A DNA stretch of 64,000 nucleotides from [Bacillus] selenitireducens MLS10 (lineage in GTDB: Bacteria > Bacillota > Bacilli > Bacillales > Salisediminibacteriaceae), in contig NC_014219.1 of NCBI RefSeq assembly GCF_000093085.1, forward strand, positions 2,100,384 through 2,164,383. The letters are read 5' to 3'. Positions within the stretch are counted from its first letter, which is position 1. Each line of letters begins with the position of its first letter. Made by a program: the position numbers and the translations under genes. Of this stretch, positions 45,641-54,256 are shown piece by piece. The notes under the pieces are model-generated. The model was not told the DNA's origin and ran no database searches. It was given only the letters and a program-made list of their open reading frames with translations.

Positions 45641-46630
45641 GATCGGTCCCCCCTGCCGGCAAATGTAATGGCTTCATTTAAAAGGTGATTCCCTTTTTCC
45701 ATCCATTTTTTCACTTTCTTTTTTTCCTCAATACTCCATGCATCGGGATCGAGAAAATGAGCGGCATTTCTGGAATCACCCGTAAAATGACGGAGCCGAA
45801 AAGATAATGCTTCTTGGAAGCAGTCTCGTGCGTTTTCTGCGTCGATTCCAGAGATCGTCAAATGATGCAGTCTGCTAAGTGTGTCGGCATCGGTGATTTG
45901 AAAAATGGGCAGCAAAGATGCGTGCAGCATGGACATATGGAAATATCACCGTTTCCCGGTAATCAAGCTGCCCCCTGAAATCTCCTTTTGTTTCCGTGAA
46001 AAGTTGACCCAGGATGCCTTTCCCCTTTTTTCGGTGCCCCACATTATCTGCCAATCGTCTGATGATCCGCGGATTCTGCTCGGCAGCATTCTGCATCAAC
46101 TGTTTTTTGAATGCAGGGAAATCAACGCCATCACTGAACACAGCCCGACTGTCCAGAAAAATTGTGTAATAGCGGATCGATTCCCACGTGTCTTCTTCGA
46201 CCCACTGTCTGATCTGATGGCCCCAATCTGATTCGGACTGACACCAAAGAGGTTCGCTGGCCATGATTTTTCCGTCGCAATACGGATAACCGCATGTGGC
46301 AAGTCCATCGGAAATGCGCTTTCCCCATTCAAGAAAATAGGGTTGATGTTGCACAGACCCATGAAACACAAATCCGTGGTCCTGATCACTGAATGAGGCC
46401 TGTTCCATTCTTCCGGCACTTCCCATCACAAAGAACGCAAAAGGAGCGGGGGCTTTGCCCCTCGCCCGCTCATGCTCTTGTTTGGATAGCTCAATTACTG
46501 CAGAAAGCATATGATGATGGGAAGCTTGCAGTCCTGCATGGGTATCTGCATGATGGATCTCAGGCAGCCATGCTTGTCTGATCGCTTCATAACTGTTGTA
46601 AGTGGATCGGACATCTGCTTCCGTGTTCAT
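45637..46630 (-). pseudogene. DUF294 nucleotidyltransferase-like protein with a frameshift
   Basis: The product is a DUF294 protein without cNMP or CBS domains. It has MGSAGRMEQASFSDQDHG (nucleotidyltransferase GS and DxD motifs), KIMASEPLWCQS, the FLDSRAVF segment and, after the break, the helical C-terminal domain. The frame runs from 46630 to about 45904 and then shifts: a run of five T on the coding strand (plus-strand A run at 45900-45904) has one base too many. With four T the protein reads through as FAAHFQITDADTLSRL for about 330 residues. It starts 2 bases after amtB with GGAAGGTG inside amtB. It could be a pseudogene, a miscalled base, or a low-level frameshift product. Confidence 0.8.
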
Positions 46631-46632
46631 GT

Positions 46633-47910
46633 TTATGCACCTTCCTGCTTATCTTTGTTTTCCATTGGTGTAATATTTTCCGGATACCCATAGCTTCCGT
46701 GTTCACTGATGTCCAGTCCCATCAGTTCTTCTTCCTCAGATACGCGGATACCGCCCATTGTCTTGTCCATTACTTTGAGAATGATGTATGCCACAACGAA
46801 GGCATAAATACCGGAAACTGCGACACCGGTGAACTGAACTCCAAGCTGTGTTACACCGCCGCCATAGAACAGTCCTGGTAAACCACCGTTCATCTCTGCA
46901 AGGGCAGGTGTGGCAAAGAAACCGGTAGAAAGAGTTCCCCAAATACCTGCAACACCATGTACAGAAAGCGCGAAAATCGGATCGTCAATACCCATCTTAT
47001 CAAAGAATACCATAGCGAGGTAAACAAGGATACCACCGACGATACCGATGACAACCGCAGCCCATGTTGCGACGAATGCCGTCGAAGCAGTAATGGCAAC
47101 GAGACCGGCAAGTGCCCCGTTTAGCATCGTTGGAACATCAGCCTTGCCACGAAGAATCATGACGGTTCCCATTGCTGCAAGGGCACCTGCAGCTGCTGCA
47201 AGCTGAGTGGTGAGCGCGACATATCCGAAGAAGGCTCCTTCTACACCTAATGTACTGCCGCCATTAAAACCGAACCAACCAACCCAAAGGATCAAGACAC
47301 CGAGTGCTGTGTAAACCTGGTTGTGACCCTGAAGATCATTGGAAGAACCGTCTTTATTGTATTTGCCAATACGGGGCTTCAAAATGATCGTTGCAGCAAG
47401 GGCTGCCATCGCACCGGTTAAGTGAACAACCGTTGAGCCTGCAAAGTCCTGCTTACCAAGTCCTGCTAACCAGCCGTCACCCCAGATCCAGTGTGCAACA
47501 ACCGGATAAACCAGCGCTGAGAACAAGACTGCAAATACGATGTACGCCGACAACTTCGCACGTTCAGCAAATCCTCCAAAGGCGATGGTCAATGCAATGG
47601 CTGCAAAGGCCAATTGGAAGATGAAGTCAACCGATCCTGCCAACCCATCTACTGTAGAAGTGAAATCTCCATAGAAAAAGTCCGAAAATCCGATAAATGC
47701 ATTTCCTTCTCCGTAGATGAAGCCGTAACCGACTGCCCAAAACACAAGTGAAGCAATTCCGACCGAAAAGATGGTCTTCCCTGCTATGTGTCCGGCATTC
47801 TTCATTCGCGTTGAACCTGCTTCAAGAAGAATGAATCCTCCCTGCATCAACAATACAAGGGTAAAAGCGACAATAATCCAAACGTTGTTCAATAAAAACA
47901 TTTCATCCAT
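46633..47910 (-). CDS. amtB: Ammonium transporter
   Basis: This 425-residue Amt-family protein has 11 or so membrane helices and the family motifs: FTLVLLMQGGFILLEAG, the DFAGSTVVHLTGAMAALAA segment with the first pore histidine region, WVGWFGFNGGS and the FALSVHGVAGIWGTLSTG region with the second pore histidine. It conducts ammonium into the cell. The ATG at 47910 lies 8 bases after GGAG; a GTG three codons earlier overlaps the site. No glnK/PII gene is beside it. The next genes are a DUF294 protein and an exonuclease instead. Two TnrA-like boxes lie upstream. Confidence 0.95.
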   Translation of the reverse strand: MDEMFLLNNVWIIVAFTLVLLMQGGFILLEAGSTRMKNAGHIAGKTIFSVGIASLVFWAVGYGFIYGEGNAFIGFSDFFYGDFTSTVDGLAGSVDFIFQLAFAAIALTIAFGGFAERAKLSAYIVFAVLFSALVYPVVAHWIWGDGWLAGLGKQDFAGSTVVHLTGAMAALAATIILKPRIGKYNKDGSSNDLQGHNQVYTALGVLILWVGWFGFNGGSTLGVEGAFFGYVALTTQLAAAAGALAAMGTVMILRGKADVPTMLNGALAGLVAITASTAFVATWAAVVIGIVGGILVYLAMVFFDKMGIDDPIFALSVHGVAGIWGTLSTGFFATPALAEMNGGLPGLFYGGGVTQLGVQFTGVAVSGIYAFVVAYIILKVMDKTMGGIRVSEEEELMGLDISEHGSYGYPENITPMENKDKQEGA

Positions 47911-47933
47911 TTGACTCACTCCTCTTAAATTTG

Positions 47934-47950
47934 TGTCAGCTAATGTGACG
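47934..47950 (-). promoter_or_regulatory. TnrA/GlnR-like box, proximal
   Basis: The plus strand reads TGTCAGCTAATGTGACG. On the minus strand it fits the TnrA consensus TGTNANAWWWTMTNACA except at two positions. It is centred about 17 bases downstream of the predicted amtB transcription start, a position suited to repression. Confidence 0.55.
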
Positions 47951-47965
47951 CTGAACTTAAGTCGA

Positions 47966-47971
47966 ATTATA
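47966..47971 (-). promoter_or_regulatory. -10 element of the amtB promoter
   Basis: TATAAT on the minus strand. The -35 region (TGATGA or GATGAA) is poor, as is usual for activated promoters. The predicted start is about 47959, 49 bases before the reading start codon region. Confidence 0.55.
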
Positions 47972-47999
47972 CCGTCTGAATTTTCAGATTCATCATTTT

Positions 48000-48016
48000 T
48001 GTCAGGTTATGTGACG
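48000..48016 (-). promoter_or_regulatory. TnrA-like box, distal, at the activating position
   Basis: The plus strand reads TGTCAGGTTATGTGACG, nearly the same as the proximal box. Its centre is about 49 bases upstream of the predicted transcription start, the place where TnrA activates promoters in Bacillus subtilis. Confidence 0.6.
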
Positions 48017-48026
48017 GACTTTTGTT

Positions 48027-48040
48027 GGTAAGCGTTTACA
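48027..48040 (-). promoter_or_regulatory. Candidate CcpA (cre) site upstream of amtB
   Basis: GGTAAGCGTTTACA differs from the cre consensus TGWAANCGNTNWCA only at its first bases. It is centred about 74 bases upstream of the predicted amtB start, compatible with carbon control of nitrogen uptake. The EamA gene terminator lies just upstream. Confidence 0.5.
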
Positions 48041-48060
48041 ATAAACGGTGAAAATCCAAT

Positions 48061-48097
48061 CAAAAAAGCTCCAGATGCTTGACCTATCTGAAGCTTT
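48061..48097 (-). terminator. Terminator overlapping the end of the EamA transporter gene
   Basis: AAAGCTCCAGAT pairs with ATCTGAAGCTTT (one mismatch). On the minus strand TTTTTTG follows. The stop codon of the gene lies in the loop. Confidence 0.75.
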
Positions 48098-48995
48098 GGC
48101 GATTCTTCATGATTTTTTGTTCAATGTAGCCAGTACCGAGAAGTACACCGGTTACAATGAGGAGAAATCCGACGCCGTGACGAAGCGTCACGGATTCGTT
48201 AAGAAATAAGGTTGCACCAATAAGGGCAAATAACGGCACAAGATTGTTGAATACCGCAGACTGTGCAGCACCGATATTACGTATGGCTATATTGTACATA
48301 AGATGGCCAAGCCCTGTGGCGAAAACAGCTGAAGCAAAAAAGACTCCCCAGGCCATGGACGCTTGAGGAAACTCGGGGATTACTCTCGGTTCTGTTAACC
48401 AGCCATAAATACTGAGAACCGCTGCACCGATCAAGAGCATCATGCCGGTCATTTGCTTTGGGTTCAGTTCGAGGGTTGCTTTGCGTATGATGATAAACGA
48501 GACCGCCTGAACAAGCATCCCGGCAAAAATCAGCAAATCCCCTTCTGCGATCTGAATACCCCTTAGCAGTGACCCTTCAAAAACGACAAGTGAAACACCT
48601 GATAAGGCGATCAGGACACCACCATACTGGAGTCGCGATAACGCGTCTTTTAAAATAAGGGTGGATAGGATAGCTGTTGTAATGGGGATCAGTCCGAGGA
48701 TCAGCGAGGCGTTTGACGCTGTTGTCAGCTGCAGTCCTCTTGCTACGAGGGCATGATGCAACACCTGACCAAACAGAGCGGCTGCTGTGACATAGTACCA
48801 CTGCTTTACTGTTACTTTGCTGATGTCATGCATCAGGAACAAAATCGTGATGAGAACCAGTCCCGCAGCTCCAATTCGCATGCCTTGCATCATGACGGGA
48901 GAGAAGTGTTCCACAAGATATTTGACTGCCACGACATTCAATCCCCAGAAAATCATGACAACAGTCAGCATCAGATAGGTTTGATTATGCTTCAT
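48084..48995 (-). CDS. EamA-family (DMT) transporter
   Basis: This 303-residue protein has ten hydrophobic segments in two repeats of five, the EamA layout, with LTVVMIFWGLNVVAVKYL in the first helix and YGGVLIALSGVSLVVFEG at the end of the first repeat. Such carriers export amino acids or metabolites; the substrate is unknown. The ATG at 48995 follows AGTAGGAAC; the ORF start six codons upstream has no such site. It is transcribed toward amtB but is separated from it by a terminator. Confidence 0.88.
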   Translation of the reverse strand: MKHNQTYLMLTVVMIFWGLNVVAVKYLVEHFSPVMMQGMRIGAAGLVLITILFLMHDISKVTVKQWYYVTAAALFGQVLHHALVARGLQLTTASNASLILGLIPITTAILSTLILKDALSRLQYGGVLIALSGVSLVVFEGSLLRGIQIAEGDLLIFAGMLVQAVSFIIIRKATLELNPKQMTGMMLLIGAAVLSIYGWLTEPRVIPEFPQASMAWGVFFASAVFATGLGHLMYNIAIRNIGAAQSAVFNNLVPLFALIGATLFLNESVTLRHGVGFLLIVTGVLLGTGYIEQKIMKNRQSFR

Positions 48996-49158
48996 AACGG
49001 TTCCTACTTTCAATTAAAAGTGATGATAAACAGTCTTCATTCAGCCGGATACGCGCCTTCAGCAACACAGTTTTACACAATTGATCTTCTTCAAACCGAT
49101 TCAATGACATATTGATCAGTGGTAGAATGAATGACTGTGATATACAGGAGGTGAAACT

Positions 49159-50253
49159 GTGAAATCAAATGGTCTGGTTAAAGAAATATTTGTTCTTCGG
49201 AGCGTGGGCTGTTTGAGCATCGTTCTCCTCCACAGCATATTTATTGCCCTGCAGACCGGAGCGGTTTCAATGGGGCATATGCAGGTTACCTTACTTGATT
49301 CCCTGCAGCTGCTTCTGAATTTCGGGACACCCATGTTTGTGTTTATATCCGAGTTTATTATCGCATATTCGTACCGGCAAAAACCGATTCCCAATTCATT
49401 CTTTTCAAAGCGGTTTAAGTTTATATTTCTGCCGTATCTGACAATGGCCCTGATCTATGCCCTTCCTTTTTTTCATCTGGGTTTGGACACATGGAGTCAA
49501 AAAGCCGTTATGAATATTTTTGTCGGTGACTATCACGGATATTTTATATTAATCATTTTTCAGTTTTATCTGTTTCATTATTATTTCAGCGGCTGGCTGA
49601 AGCGATTAAAACCGCTGAAGGTTATTGGAACGGCGTTTGTGATTAACTTGCTTTATGTTGCATTTTTTAATTTCGTTCCTCCGCCGAATGACTCGGCAGC
49701 TGTGCTCTATATTTGGGAACGCTTTTTCTGGATTCCGATGTTCGGATGGATCTTTTATTTTATGATTGGTTTTTATGCAGGGACGTATTACGAAACATTC
49801 CTCAGTTTGTTGAAGAAATACCGTGTATGGGTCATGATGCTGCCGGTTATTACAACCGTCGTGATGCTTTGGCTCTATCACACGGAGATTCTGACCGTGA
49901 ATACATCCAAACGGGTTGATATTCTCTTTCAGACAACAGCCGTCAGTCTCTTGCTGTTTTACCTGGTGAATCGGATGAAGTACCCATGGCCGTTTATGGT
50001 CTTTATCAGCCGTTATTCATTCGGCATTTATTTATGGCACTATGCATACATCTTTATCTTTGATTACGTTTATGACAATTGGATTCCATGGTCCTTTAAC
50101 GGTTTTTATTTTATGGTCCTCTTTGTTTTCAGTCTCAGCATGTCCATCATGACGGTGCGCGTTTTATCCTCATGGAGCTATGGGTATCTCTTTATTGGCA
50201 AAATCGGTATTCCTTACCGGAAGCCGGAAAAAACACCGCCAGCCGCTTCGTAA
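49159..50253 (+). CDS. Membrane acyltransferase (acyltransferase 3 family)
   Basis: This 364-residue protein has about ten membrane helices. The first helix carries LRSVGCLSIVLLHSIF with the histidine typical of acyltransferase 3, followed by the FFSKRFKFIFLPYL arginine-rich loop. Members transfer acyl groups onto exported polysaccharides, lipids or peptides; the target cannot be inferred from this locus. The start is GTG, 5 bases after AGGAGGTG. The gene stands alone, ahead of a shared terminator. Confidence 0.85.
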   Translation: MKSNGLVKEIFVLRSVGCLSIVLLHSIFIALQTGAVSMGHMQVTLLDSLQLLLNFGTPMFVFISEFIIAYSYRQKPIPNSFFSKRFKFIFLPYLTMALIYALPFFHLGLDTWSQKAVMNIFVGDYHGYFILIIFQFYLFHYYFSGWLKRLKPLKVIGTAFVINLLYVAFFNFVPPPNDSAAVLYIWERFFWIPMFGWIFYFMIGFYAGTYYETFLSLLKKYRVWVMMLPVITTVVMLWLYHTEILTVNTSKRVDILFQTTAVSLLLFYLVNRMKYPWPFMVFISRYSFGIYLWHYAYIFIFDYVYDNWIPWSFNGFYFMVLFVFSLSMSIMTVRVLSSWSYGYLFIGKIGIPYRKPEKTPPAAS

Positions 50254-50285
50254 CATCATCATTCGAAGTGCGTCAGGCGGTGTTT
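50231..50285. terminator. Bidirectional terminator between the acyltransferase and serine hydrolase genes
   Basis: AAACACCGCC pairs with GGCGGTGTTT, with an inner CGCTTCG/CGAAGTG stem. T-rich sequence follows on both strands. Confidence 0.75.
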
Positions 50286-50289
50286 GTGT

Positions 50290-51357
50290 TTATTCAGTGC
50301 GTTTGGCATCCAGTATCAGCTGGAGCAGTTGAAGCCGCTGCAGATCATTGACACTGTCCCGTGTCATTGAGAAGGAATGGTGATTCGAATCCACCCGGTG
50401 AACAAAGACGAGATCATATTCGGGAATGACCTCAATGGACTGGCCGTAACGTCCAACTGCAGAAAACATGCCAAGCTCTTCGTAAATGCCTGCTGTGGCT
50501 GACCACCATAAATAGCCGTAATCAAAAATATTATTGGAAGCTACCTCTGCGTGAGGCTGCGTACTCAGCTCAATCCATTCCTCCGGTACAATCTGCTCGC
50601 CTTCCCATTCCCCATTCTGCAAATACAGCTGACCAAAGCGGGCAAAGTCTCTCGCAGACATGCGAAACAAATAGGAAGGGTGCAAAGATCGTCTGTTTTC
50701 ATACTTATAGTTGGTATTTCCCAGACTGAAATCTTCCATGCCTAAAGGAACGGCAATCCGTTCATGAAAATCTTCAAACAGATCACGTTCTGTCTGCTCG
50801 TTATAAATACTCCCAAGTACATTAAAATCCCAATTATTATAGTAATAATAGCTTCCCGGTATTCGGGTTCCCCTTGCAGGCCTTGCCTGGCGCATATTCC
50901 AGGACTCCTCACCTGCAGGAAGATATACACCGGATGTTGAGGAAAGCAGATGCTGAAGCTGGGCACGCAATTCGAGACCGCTTAGCGGCGGTTCTTCTTC
51001 AATGTCGTAGTCAGCCAGCGTATCATCAAGAGCAAAGGTCCCCTTCTCCCATTCGATGCCGTAAAGGGCACTTAAAAAACTCTTTCTGACGGAATGGGCA
51101 TTTGTGTTTGTGGTAACATCCCCCCATGATAACAGGACCTTCCCTTCATGGATGACCATCAATGCTGTAGAGTTGATGGATTCGTAATAGTTCCGGGCCT
51201 GAATCAGCTGCTCGGGGTTCCAGCCTGCTTCTTCAACGCTTTCATGGTAAGCCCATGTGGTTTCCGTTTCTTCATCGAGTGTCATATAGGCAACGATGAA
51301 GATCATCGTCAGGATGATCAGAATCACCGATAAGATCAATGGCAACCGGTCGAGCAT
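50290..51357 (-). CDS. Membrane-anchored class C beta-lactamase-like serine hydrolase
   Basis: This 355-residue protein has an N-terminal membrane anchor (residues 2-25) and a beta-lactamase-fold domain outside the membrane. The nucleophile motif is SVRKS (SxxK) and a YYNNW segment supplies the second motif (YxN). The lactamase third motif KTG-like is not obvious; DYGYLWW lies near it. Members include esterases, peptidases and penicillin-binding-protein-related enzymes; true beta-lactam resistance is not supported. GAAGGTGAT lies upstream of the ATG at 51357. It converges with the acyltransferase gene. Confidence 0.85.
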   Translation of the reverse strand: MLDRLPLILSVILIILTMIFIVAYMTLDEETETTWAYHESVEEAGWNPEQLIQARNYYESINSTALMVIHEGKVLLSWGDVTTNTNAHSVRKSFLSALYGIEWEKGTFALDDTLADYDIEEEPPLSGLELRAQLQHLLSSTSGVYLPAGEESWNMRQARPARGTRIPGSYYYYNNWDFNVLGSIYNEQTERDLFEDFHERIAVPLGMEDFSLGNTNYKYENRRSLHPSYLFRMSARDFARFGQLYLQNGEWEGEQIVPEEWIELSTQPHAEVASNNIFDYGYLWWSATAGIYEELGMFSAVGRYGQSIEVIPEYDLVFVHRVDSNHHSFSMTRDSVNDLQRLQLLQLILDAKRTE

Positions 51358-51464
51358 GATTATCACCTTCACTGTTTGATGGATAAGATGGTTTCCTTTA
51401 CTTTATCACGATCGTTCGCTCTTGAACATTCCCTCTCAATGGTTGTGAAAAACTGTTCAAAGCG

Positions 51465-51493
51465 TTGACGGTTGCTGTAAAAACTGATAGGAT
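51465..51493 (+). promoter_or_regulatory. Sigma-A promoter of the riboswitch-controlled ACT/UPF0210 operon
   Basis: TTGACG and TAGGAT are separated by 17 bases. The predicted start (about 51500) leaves a leader of about 260 bases that contains the riboswitch. Confidence 0.65.
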
Positions 51494-51540
51494 CACTTTA
51501 TCTGAATAAATCGTCATTGAAGCGGATGGATAACACTATC

Positions 51541-51696
51541 TGTGGAGACACTTCTGGAGAGTTCACGAAGGTGACGCCGAAGGATTCATAATCTCAGGCA
51601 TCAGGACAGAAGCGTAGCAAAAGACCCCGAAACCGTTCGGGGTGTTCTGTCACGTCTTCCTCCGGGATTGGATCTTGCGTCCAATCTTTTTCTTTT
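51541..51696 (+). promoter_or_regulatory. Glycine riboswitch, single aptamer, with terminator
   Basis: The aptamer spans about 51551-51612: P1 CTTCTG with CAGAAG, the conserved GGAGAG, a short P2 hairpin (TCAC-GAAG-GTGA), GCCGAAGG, and CTCAGGC-AT-CAGGACAGA. These are the conserved parts of glycine riboswitches. Downstream, GATTGGA-TCTTGCG-TCCAATC and TTTTTCTTTT form an intrinsic terminator (51666-51696). TTCTGTC at 51645-51651 can pair with GACAGAA (51605-51611), breaking P1, so a ligand-dependent switch is plausible. An ACCCCGAA/TTCGGGGT hairpin lies between. Whether glycine turns expression on or off cannot be settled by eye. Confidence 0.8.
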
Positions 51697-51756
51697 GCTT
51701 CATAAAAGAGGTCTCGCCTCTGAAGAAAGATACTACGAATTGAAAGAGGGATGAAC

Positions 51757-52032
51757 ATGGAACAAAAACGGGCAGTAATCAGTGTTGTCGGGAAAGACCA
51801 GGTCGGAATAATTGCAAGGGTTACGACCATTCTTGCGAAGAATCAGCTGAATGTTCTCGATATCAGTCAGACCATTCTGCAGGATTTCTTTACCATGATG
51901 ATGATTGTGGATTTACAGGAATCAGCGGATCTCGATCAGCTTCAAAAAGATCTTGATCAGGTCAGTGAAGAGATGAAACTGCAGATTCACATGCAGCAAG
52001 AAGACATTTTTAAATCCATGCACCGCATTTAA
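51757..52032 (+). CDS. ACT-domain protein (UPF0237, GcvR-like)
   Basis: This 91-residue protein is a single ACT domain: [20 protein letters not shown] with the conserved glycine at the ligand turn, then [26 protein letters not shown] domains bind amino acids, often glycine or serine, between subunits. The ATG at 51757 is used because GAGGG lies 6 bases before it. The gene is always found next to UPF0210 in related bacteria, as here (20 bases apart), so they are thought to work together. The glycine riboswitch upstream fits an amino-acid-sensing job. Confidence 0.9.
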   Translation: MEQKRAVISVVGKDQVGIIARVTTILAKNQLNVLDISQTILQDFFTMMMIVDLQESADLDQLQKDLDQVSEEMKLQIHMQQEDIFKSMHRI

Positions 52033-52052
52033 CGATCAGGAGGTCGACATAC

Positions 52053-53414
52053 ATGAGTATTGCAATGAATGAAATCCAGGAAACCATCCGAATGGTACAA
52101 ATGGAAAGCCTGGATATCCGTACCGTTACGATGGGGATCAGTCTGAAAGACTGCATTGATGCAGACAGTAAAGAAATGAACCGGAAAGTGTATGAGAAGA
52201 TAACCGGCTATGCAAAAGAACTCCGTTCTACTGCCGATCAGGTCTCCAAAGAGTACGGCGTGCCGATCATTAACAAACGGATCTCGATCACCCCGGCATC
52301 AGAGCTTCTTGGTCAGGCAACGGTGGAAGAAGCTGTTGAACTCGCGAAGACCCTTGACAAAGCTGCAGAGGATCTTGGTGTTGATTTTATCGGGGGATAC
52401 TCAGCGCTTGTGCACAAAGGGATCACAAGAGGTGATCAGGTCCTTCTTGACAGTCTGGCTCGCGCCTTGAGTGAAACGAACCGTGTTTGCGGATCTGTCT
52501 CCGTTGCCACAACAGCAACGGGGATCAATATGGATGCAGTCAGAAAAATGGGCGAAGTCATCAAAGAAGCAGCGGAACTGACCGCTGAATCAAACGGTAT
52601 TGCATGTGCCAAGCTTGTTGTGTTCTGTAATCCTGTAGAAGATAACCCGTTTATGGCCGGAGCATTTCACGGTGCTGGCGAAGGTGAAGCCGTCATCAAT
52701 GTCGGTGTCAGTGGACCGGGTGTTGTCCTGAATGCGCTGAAGCGCCACCCTGAGGCTGATTTGGGCGAGGTGTCTGAGATCATTAAACGGACTGTTTTTA
52801 AAATCACACGTGCCGGAGAACTGCTTGGTCGCGTTGTGGCAGAGAGGCTTGAGCTGCCCTTTGGGATTATGGACCTCTCCCTCGCACCGACAAATGCACA
52901 AAATGACAGTGTCGCTGAAATACTTGAAGAAATCGGTCTCGAGCGGGTAGGTACGCACGGGACGATCGCTGCACTGGCACTGATGAACGATGCCGTCAAA
53001 AAGGGCGGCGCAATGGCAAGCTCGTATGTCGGCGGCCTCAGTGGCGCGTTTATCCCCGTCAGTGAGGATAACGGGATGATTAAAGGACTCGAAGACGGTG
53101 CGCTGTCTCTAGATAAACTCGAAGCGATGACCTGCGTATGTTCTGTCGGGCTTGATATGATCGCGATCACAGGAGACGTCTCCCCTGCAACATTGTCAGG
53201 TCTGATTGCCGACGAAATGGCCATCGGCATGATCAACAAGAAAACAACAGCGGTCAGAGTGATTCCCGTACCTGGTAAAAAAGAAGGCGAAATGGTTGAA
53301 TTCGGCGGTCTGCTTGGCCGCGCGCCGGTTATTGGTGTGAATCCGTTCGGTTCAGATAAACTGATCCAAAGAGGCGGAAGAATCCCCGCTCCTCTTCAAT
53401 CACTGATCAACTGA
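52053..53414 (+). CDS. UPF0210 (DUF711, PFL-like) protein
   Basis: This 453-residue cytoplasmic protein begins [20 protein letters not shown] and contains the family segments [33 protein letters not shown] and [18 protein letters not shown]. It is the UPF0210/DUF711 family, distantly like pyruvate formate-lyase in fold, with no proven reaction and no radical-glycine loop recognised here. AGGAGG lies 10 bases before the ATG. It is co-transcribed with the ACT protein behind a glycine riboswitch, which suggests a role in glycine or one-carbon metabolism. Confidence 0.9.
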   Translation: MSIAMNEIQETIRMVQMESLDIRTVTMGISLKDCIDADSKEMNRKVYEKITGYAKELRSTADQVSKEYGVPIINKRISITPASELLGQATVEEAVELAKTLDKAAEDLGVDFIGGYSALVHKGITRGDQVLLDSLARALSETNRVCGSVSVATTATGINMDAVRKMGEVIKEAAELTAESNGIACAKLVVFCNPVEDNPFMAGAFHGAGEGEAVINVGVSGPGVVLNALKRHPEADLGEVSEIIKRTVFKITRAGELLGRVVAERLELPFGIMDLSLAPTNAQNDSVAEILEEIGLERVGTHGTIAALALMNDAVKKGGAMASSYVGGLSGAFIPVSEDNGMIKGLEDGALSLDKLEAMTCVCSVGLDMIAITGDVSPATLSGLIADEMAIGMINKKTTAVRVIPVPGKKEGEMVEFGGLLGRAPVIGVNPFGSDKLIQRGGRIPAPLQSLIN

Positions 53415-53442
53415 CGAAAAATCAGGAGAATTTGCATAGATG

Positions 53443-53480
53443 AAGAAGAGCCGGGGATTACATATCCCGGCTCTTCTTCC
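53443..53480. terminator. Convergent terminator hairpin between UPF0210 and the next gene
   Basis: AAGAAGAGCCGGG and CCCGGCTCTTCTT form a 13-bp stem. The T runs are short on both sides, so it may end transcription in both directions with moderate strength. The minus-strand gene stops inside it. Confidence 0.65.
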
Positions 53481-54099
53481 ATTCCTCGAATTCTTCTGGT
53501 GACATCGGCCGCAATATTTCACCGTCCCCTTCCTCAATCAGTGAGATAAACCGGCTGCGAAGCTGACTGATATCTGTATTGAACGGGATGCTCACGATCT
53601 GTTTGTCGGGACTGATGAAATGATATGTCTCATAAGCACCCGTACCTCCGTCAGAGCGAAGTTCCGGGACAAAATATGCGACCTCTTCCCAATGAAGGGT
53701 ATATAAGGAGGTGTCCCTGAATTCATTTTGATGTACCCCATCATCGTCTAAAAAGAAATAGGTGTGAATCCCGAAGTGATAGAAGGGGATTCCGGCAATC
53801 ACGACTGCAAGCAGGACGAAACTGATAAACCAATTGCTGTTCACAACGGCTGATTTCCATTTCGACAATAAAAAATAGAGCAACGTAACTGCCGGAACCG
53901 TCAGCATCCCCGCTCCGGCAATTAAATAGGCTTCCCCGGGTGTTCCGAAGTACCAGTGTTCTCTTGAGTGAAAGAGTATGTCCTGTGCAATGAAAATAAT
54001 GACAAGGGGCATAAACAAAGCAGAAACGCCAAAAACAAGGCTCAGTACAATAAGTGTTTTATGTATATCATCCAAATCGATTTTCCCGAACAGTTTCAT
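53458..54099 (-). CDS. Membrane protein of unknown function with PH-like tail
   Basis: This 213-residue protein has three to four hydrophobic helices in its first 110 residues (for example LIVLSLVFGVSALFMPLVII and FISFVLLAVVIAGIPFY), then a soluble part (residues 120-213) with alternating beta strands (YTLHWEEVAYFVPELR, YHFISPDKQIVSIPFN) like a bacterial PH domain. No family was recognised with confidence. GGAGGGATAATTACA precedes the ATG. It is divergent from proB. Confidence 0.7.
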   Translation of the reverse strand: MKLFGKIDLDDIHKTLIVLSLVFGVSALFMPLVIIFIAQDILFHSREHWYFGTPGEAYLIAGAGMLTVPAVTLLYFLLSKWKSAVVNSNWFISFVLLAVVIAGIPFYHFGIHTYFFLDDDGVHQNEFRDTSLYTLHWEEVAYFVPELRSDGGTGAYETYHFISPDKQIVSIPFNTDISQLRSRFISLIEEGDGEILRPMSPEEFEEWKKSRDM

Positions 54100-54170
54100 T
54101 GTAATTATCCCTCCATCTTCATAAAGATTAACATAAGTTTACAGGCGTGCACAACATTTTCAAAGAAAGC

Positions 54171-54199
54171 TTGACAATGCGAAAGAATTATCTGATAAT
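54171..54199 (+). promoter_or_regulatory. Sigma-A promoter of proB-proA
   Basis: TTGACA and GATAAT are separated by 17 bases, with TG upstream of the -10. The predicted start is about 54206. Confidence 0.7.
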
Positions 54200-54212
54200 A
54201 CAGAAAATACCC

Positions 54213-54256
54213 AAAGTCCTCGCCTTGCAGTTATCACTGGGCGGGGGCTTTTCTCA
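54213..54256 (+). promoter_or_regulatory. Terminator-like hairpin in the proB leader
   Basis: AAAGTCCTCGCC pairs over 12 positions with GGCGGGGGCTTT (three G-T pairs), an inner CAGT/ACTG stem extends it, and TTTTCT follows. It lies between the proB promoter and the start codon, so it should reduce readthrough unless relieved. No T-box sequence is present. Confidence 0.6.
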
